Positions 61,371 through 64,000 of a DNA stretch of 64,000 nt are shown one piece after another. The stretch lies in assembly GCF_036231965.1 (NCBI RefSeq), contig NZ_CP109499.1:5456001-5520000 (forward strand), read 5' to 3'. The notes beneath the pieces were generated by a model, which was given only the letters and a program-made list of their open reading frames with translations, did no database searches and had not been told where the DNA came from. The translations under genes were made by a program, and so were the position numbers. Each line of letters starts with the position of its first letter. Position 1 is the first letter of the stretch. This stretch comes from Streptomyces sp. NBC_01428. GTDB lineage: Bacteria > Actinomycetota > Actinomycetes > Streptomycetales > Streptomycetaceae.

Positions 61371-61910
61371 TCAGTTCGCGCGTGCCTGGGCCCGCCGGGG
61401 CTCCGGCTCCTCGTCCAGGAACGATTCGGCACTGGCCACCGCCTCACGGGCCGGAAGCGTCCGGAACACCCAGGTGCGGTAGGACCAGAAGCGGAAGAGC
61501 GTCGCGACGCCGATGCCGAGGAACTTGAAGATGTTGCTCTGGAGCGGGCTGTCCCAGCCGAAGCCGTACGTCGCGGCGTAGAGCACGCCGTTCTCGATGA
61601 CCAGTCCCACCGCGCTGAACAGCAGGAACAGCGTCAGCTCCTTGGTACGGCCGCCCTTGTCGCGGTCCCGATACGTGAAGTAGCGGAAGCCCACGTAGTT
61701 GAAGACGATGGAGACGACCGTCGCGATGACACTGGCCCGCACGACCTGGAGGTCCGTGGTGTGGCGCACCAGGTTGAACACGATCAGGTTGACGAGCAGC
61801 CCCGCGCCACCCACCGCGCCGAACTTGGCGACCTCACGCAACAGCAGGTCGAAGCGGCGGCGAACCGCGCTGCGGGGCCCCGCCTGAGGCCCCGAGGAAG
61901 CACTGTCCAT
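61371..61910 (-). CDS. GtrA-family membrane protein
   Basis: 179 residues, four TM helices (about 28-50, 58-78, 95-115, 132-150) with the GtrA signature KFGAVGGAGLLVNLIVFNLV and VSIVFNYVGFRYFTYRD, FKFLGIGVATLFRFWSYRTWVF. The family helps flip prenyl-linked sugars or teichoic/arabinogalactan-type intermediates across the membrane. ATG 61910. C-terminal 30 residues are hydrophilic. Confidence 0.9.
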   Translation of the reverse strand: MDSASSGPQAGPRSAVRRRFDLLLREVAKFGAVGGAGLLVNLIVFNLVRHTTDLQVVRASVIATVVSIVFNYVGFRYFTYRDRDKGGRTKELTLFLLFSAVGLVIENGVLYAATYGFGWDSPLQSNIFKFLGIGVATLFRFWSYRTWVFRTLPAREAVASAESFLDEEPEPRRAQARAN

Positions 61911-62106
61911 GGTGTCGCCAGCCCCCGTCGGTGGGTACGTCGTCGATCAAGCGATGGAATACGTCAACCCAGCCATGCTAACCAGCGCCCCCGCGCGGTG
62001 CCCGTGCATGTCTTCACAGGTAAGAAAAGACCCGGTCACCAGCACGGAAAATCGGGCGTATCGGTGCCGAAACCAGCCAGCGTGGCGTGGCCGATACTCT
62101 TGGAGC

Positions 62107-63267
62107 GTGACGTTCCCGGTAGTCGGCATGGTCGGCGGCGGCCAGCTCGCTCGTATGACACACGAGGCGGGCATCCCGCTCGGCATCAAATTCAAGCTCC
62201 TCAGTGACACTCCACAGGATTCCGCGGCGCAGGTCGTCGGCGACGTCGTCATCGGCGACTATCGCGACCTCGACACGCTGCGCGACTTCGCGCGGGGCTG
62301 TGACGTGATCACCTTCGATCACGAACAGGTCCCCACCGAGCACCTGCGGGCCCTGGAGGCGGACGGCATCCCCGTCCGCCCCGGACCCGACGCGCTCGTG
62401 CACGCCCAGGACAAGGGCGTGATGCGCGCGAAGCTCGACGCGATCGGCGTGCCCTGCCCGCGGCACCGCATCGTGACCGACGTGGCGGACGTCGCCGCGT
62501 TCGCCGCGGAGGGCCTGCCCGACGGCGCGGGCGGTGACGGATTCCCGGTCATCCTGAAGACCGTCCGCGGCGGCTACGACGGCAAGGGGGTCTGGTTCGT
62601 CCGCTCCCTGGAGGACGCCGCCGAACCCTTCCGCGCGGGCGTCCCCGTCCTCGCCGAGGAGAAGGTGGACTTCGTGCGGGAGCTGGCGGCCAACGTCGTC
62701 CGCTCCCCGCACGGACAGGCCGTCGCGTATCCCGTCGTCGAGTCCCAGCAGGTCGACGGCGTCTGCGACACGGTCATCGCCCCGGCACCCGGCATCGCCG
62801 AGGAGCTGGCCCTCCAGGCGGAGGAGCTGGCCCTGCGCATCGCCAAGGAGCTCGGCGTCGTCGGCCACCTGGCCGTCGAGCTGTTCGAGACCCACGACGG
62901 ACGCATCCTCGTCAACGAACTGGCGATGCGCCCGCACAACTCGGGCCACTGGACCCAGGACGGCGCGATCACCTCCCAGTTCGCCAACCACGTCCGCGCC
63001 GTCCTCGACCTCCCGCTCGGCGACCCGCGCCCCCGCGCGAAGTGGACCGTCATGGCCAACGTCCTCGGCGGCGACTACCCGGACATGTACTCCGCGTACC
63101 TGCACTGCATGGCCCGCGACCCCCAGCTCAAGATCCACATGTACGGCAAGGACGTGAAGCCCGGCCGCAAGGTCGGCCACGTCAACACCTATGGCGACGA
63201 CCTGGACGACGTCCTCGATCGCGCCCGGCACGCAGCCGGCTACCTGAGAGGCACGATCACCGAATGA
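62107..63267 (+). CDS. purK: 5-(carboxyamino)imidazole ribonucleotide synthase
   Basis: 386 residues. ATP-grasp fold: N-terminal VVGMVGGGQLARMTHEAG, substrate loop HEQVPTEHL, FPVILKTVRGGYDGKGVW (ATP-binding), AVELFETHDGRILVNELAMRPHNSGHWT (metal and catalytic) and TSQFANHVRAVLDLPLG. ATP-dependent carboxylation of AIR to N5-CAIR in purine synthesis. GTG 62107; the stop overlaps purE by four bases. A -10-like GATACT (62092-62097) lies close to the start, so a near-leaderless mRNA is possible. Confidence 0.95.
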   Translation: MTFPVVGMVGGGQLARMTHEAGIPLGIKFKLLSDTPQDSAAQVVGDVVIGDYRDLDTLRDFARGCDVITFDHEQVPTEHLRALEADGIPVRPGPDALVHAQDKGVMRAKLDAIGVPCPRHRIVTDVADVAAFAAEGLPDGAGGDGFPVILKTVRGGYDGKGVWFVRSLEDAAEPFRAGVPVLAEEKVDFVRELAANVVRSPHGQAVAYPVVESQQVDGVCDTVIAPAPGIAEELALQAEELALRIAKELGVVGHLAVELFETHDGRILVNELAMRPHNSGHWTQDGAITSQFANHVRAVLDLPLGDPRPRAKWTVMANVLGGDYPDMYSAYLHCMARDPQLKIHMYGKDVKPGRKVGHVNTYGDDLDDVLDRARHAAGYLRGTITE

Positions 63268-63788
63268 GCCCAGTAGTAGGCATCGTCATGGGTTCGGACT
63301 CCGACTGGCCCGTCATGGAGGCCGCGGCCCAGGCCCTCGACGAGTTCGAGATCCCCTACGAGGTGGACGTCGTCTCCGCGCACCGCATGCCGCGCGAGAT
63401 GATCGCGTACGGCGAGCAGGCCGCCGAGCGCGGACTCAAGGCGATCATCGCCGGCGCCGGCGGCGCGGCCCACCTGCCGGGCATGCTGGCGTCCGTCACC
63501 CCGCTGCCCGTCATCGGGGTGCCCGTCCCGCTCAAGTACCTCGACGGCATGGACTCGCTGCTCTCCATCGTGCAGATGCCGGCCGGCGTGCCCGTCGCGA
63601 CCGTCTCCGTCGGCGGCGCCCGCAACGCCGGTCTGCTGGCCGCCCGGATCCTCGCCGCCCACGACGAGGAACTCCTCGGCCGGATGCGGGAGTTCCAGCA
63701 GGAGCTGAACGACCAGGCCACCGAGAAGGGCAAGCGGCTGCGGTCCAAGGTCGAGAGCGGCACCGGCGGCTTCGGCTTCGGGAAGTGA
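63264..63788 (+). CDS. purE: N5-CAIR mutase (PurE, class I)
   Basis: 174 residues. GIVMGSDSDWPVMEAAAQALDEF (phosphate loop), VVSAHRMPREM (active-site His), AGAGGAAHLPGMLASVTPLPVIGVPV and LDGMDSLLSIVQMPAGVPVATVSVGGARNAGLLAARIL. Rearranges N5-CAIR to CAIR, the step after PurK. Translationally coupled to purK. Confidence 0.96.
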   Translation: MSPVVGIVMGSDSDWPVMEAAAQALDEFEIPYEVDVVSAHRMPREMIAYGEQAAERGLKAIIAGAGGAAHLPGMLASVTPLPVIGVPVPLKYLDGMDSLLSIVQMPAGVPVATVSVGGARNAGLLAARILAAHDEELLGRMREFQQELNDQATEKGKRLRSKVESGTGGFGFGK

Positions 63789-63793
63789 CGCGC

Positions 63794-64000
63794 ATGTCCT
63801 CCGAGACCCCCCTGCCCGCCGGCTCCTCGGTCCCCTCCCTCGACCGGGCCCGCGCCCTGCTCGCCGAGTTCCCCGTCGTCGACGGGCACAACGACCTCCC
63901 CTGGGCGCTGCGCGAACAGGTCCGCTACGACCTCGGCGCGCGGGACATCGCCACCGACCAGAGCGCCCACCTGCACACGGACCTGGCCCGGCTGCGCGCC
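63794..64000 (+). CDS. Membrane dipeptidase-family (M19) protein, truncated at window end
   Basis: The first 69 residues are visible: MSSETPLPAGSS and ALLAEFPVVDGHNDLPWALREQVRYDLGARD. DGHND carries the HxD zinc ligands of renal-dipeptidase-type (M19) enzymes. The C-terminal domain lies outside the window. ATG 63794 is used; GTG 63785 overlapping the purE stop codon is an alternative that would couple it to purE. Confidence 0.8.
   Translation, partial: MSSETPLPAGSSVPSLDRARALLAEFPVVDGHNDLPWALREQVRYDLGARDIATDQSAHLHTDLARLRA

Overview
This is a chromosomal segment of a Streptomyces, or a very close actinobacterial relative. The evidence is the high G+C content with third-position G/C bias, the frequent GTG and TTG starts, and the content: paired resuscitation-promoting-factor muralytic enzymes (one behind a cyclic-di-AMP-type riboswitch leader), a DUF501-ppx pair, a type II NADH dehydrogenase, a tRNA-Leu(UAA) that matches bldA, LAxTG/LPxTG surface proteins, and a SigB-like sigma factor with its partner-switch proteins. 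From memory the order resembles the S. coelicolor region around eno (about SCO3110 to SCO3058); I could not align it. I see no insertion sequence, prophage, CRISPR array or rRNA gene.

Layout. 0-11 kb: SCO6745-like protein, MT0933-type small protein, secreted HNH-nuclease lipoprotein, second lipoprotein, N6-methylase-like protein with an altered catalytic motif, a membrane protein translationally coupled to a Ser/Thr kinase, a DUF1906 hydrolase, a SurA-like lipoprotein and MazG. 11-17.5 kb: a flavohaemoprotein divergent from a P450, two Rpf proteins and enolase. 17.5-23 kb: DivIC, DUF501, Ppx, NDH-2 and a cyclopropane-fatty-acid synthase-like enzyme. 23-27 kb: ABC transporter, then bldA. 27-36 kb: 4-hydroxybenzoate hydroxylase, Bax-inhibitor-like protein, small hypotheticals, thiolase, GDSL hydrolase, cystathionine beta-synthase. 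36-42 kb: an ammonia-lyase homologue lacking the MIO triad with an RpiR regulator, and a four-gene roadblock/DUF4388 cluster. 42-50 kb: PLP decarboxylase divergent from histidine-utilisation genes (hutU, an M20 amidohydrolase, hutF, hutI). 50-53 kb: sigma factor, antagonist and anti-sigma kinase. 52.7-57 kb: four surface/secreted proteins. 57-64 kb: POT transporter, two-component system, GtrA protein, purK-purE and the start of a dipeptidase.

Regulation. bldA encodes the only tRNA that reads UUA. By reading every in-frame codon by eye I found only two TTA-containing genes in the window: the flavohaemoprotein (codon 74) and one roadblock gene (codon 14), so both are candidate bldA-dependent developmental genes. 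Other regulatory signals include a near-consensus Rex operator before the NDH-2 gene, the riboswitch before rpfA, an 18-bp palindrome over the hutU promoter, and an inverted repeat over a strong promoter between a lipoprotein gene and the methylase-like gene. Many strong hairpin terminators separate the transcription units.

Most unusual items: the MIO-less ammonia-lyase homologue with its coupled RpiR regulator, the roadblock/DUF4388 cluster that lacks a GTPase and carries a TTA codon, the four-gene surface cassette, and the HPPF methylase-like protein.
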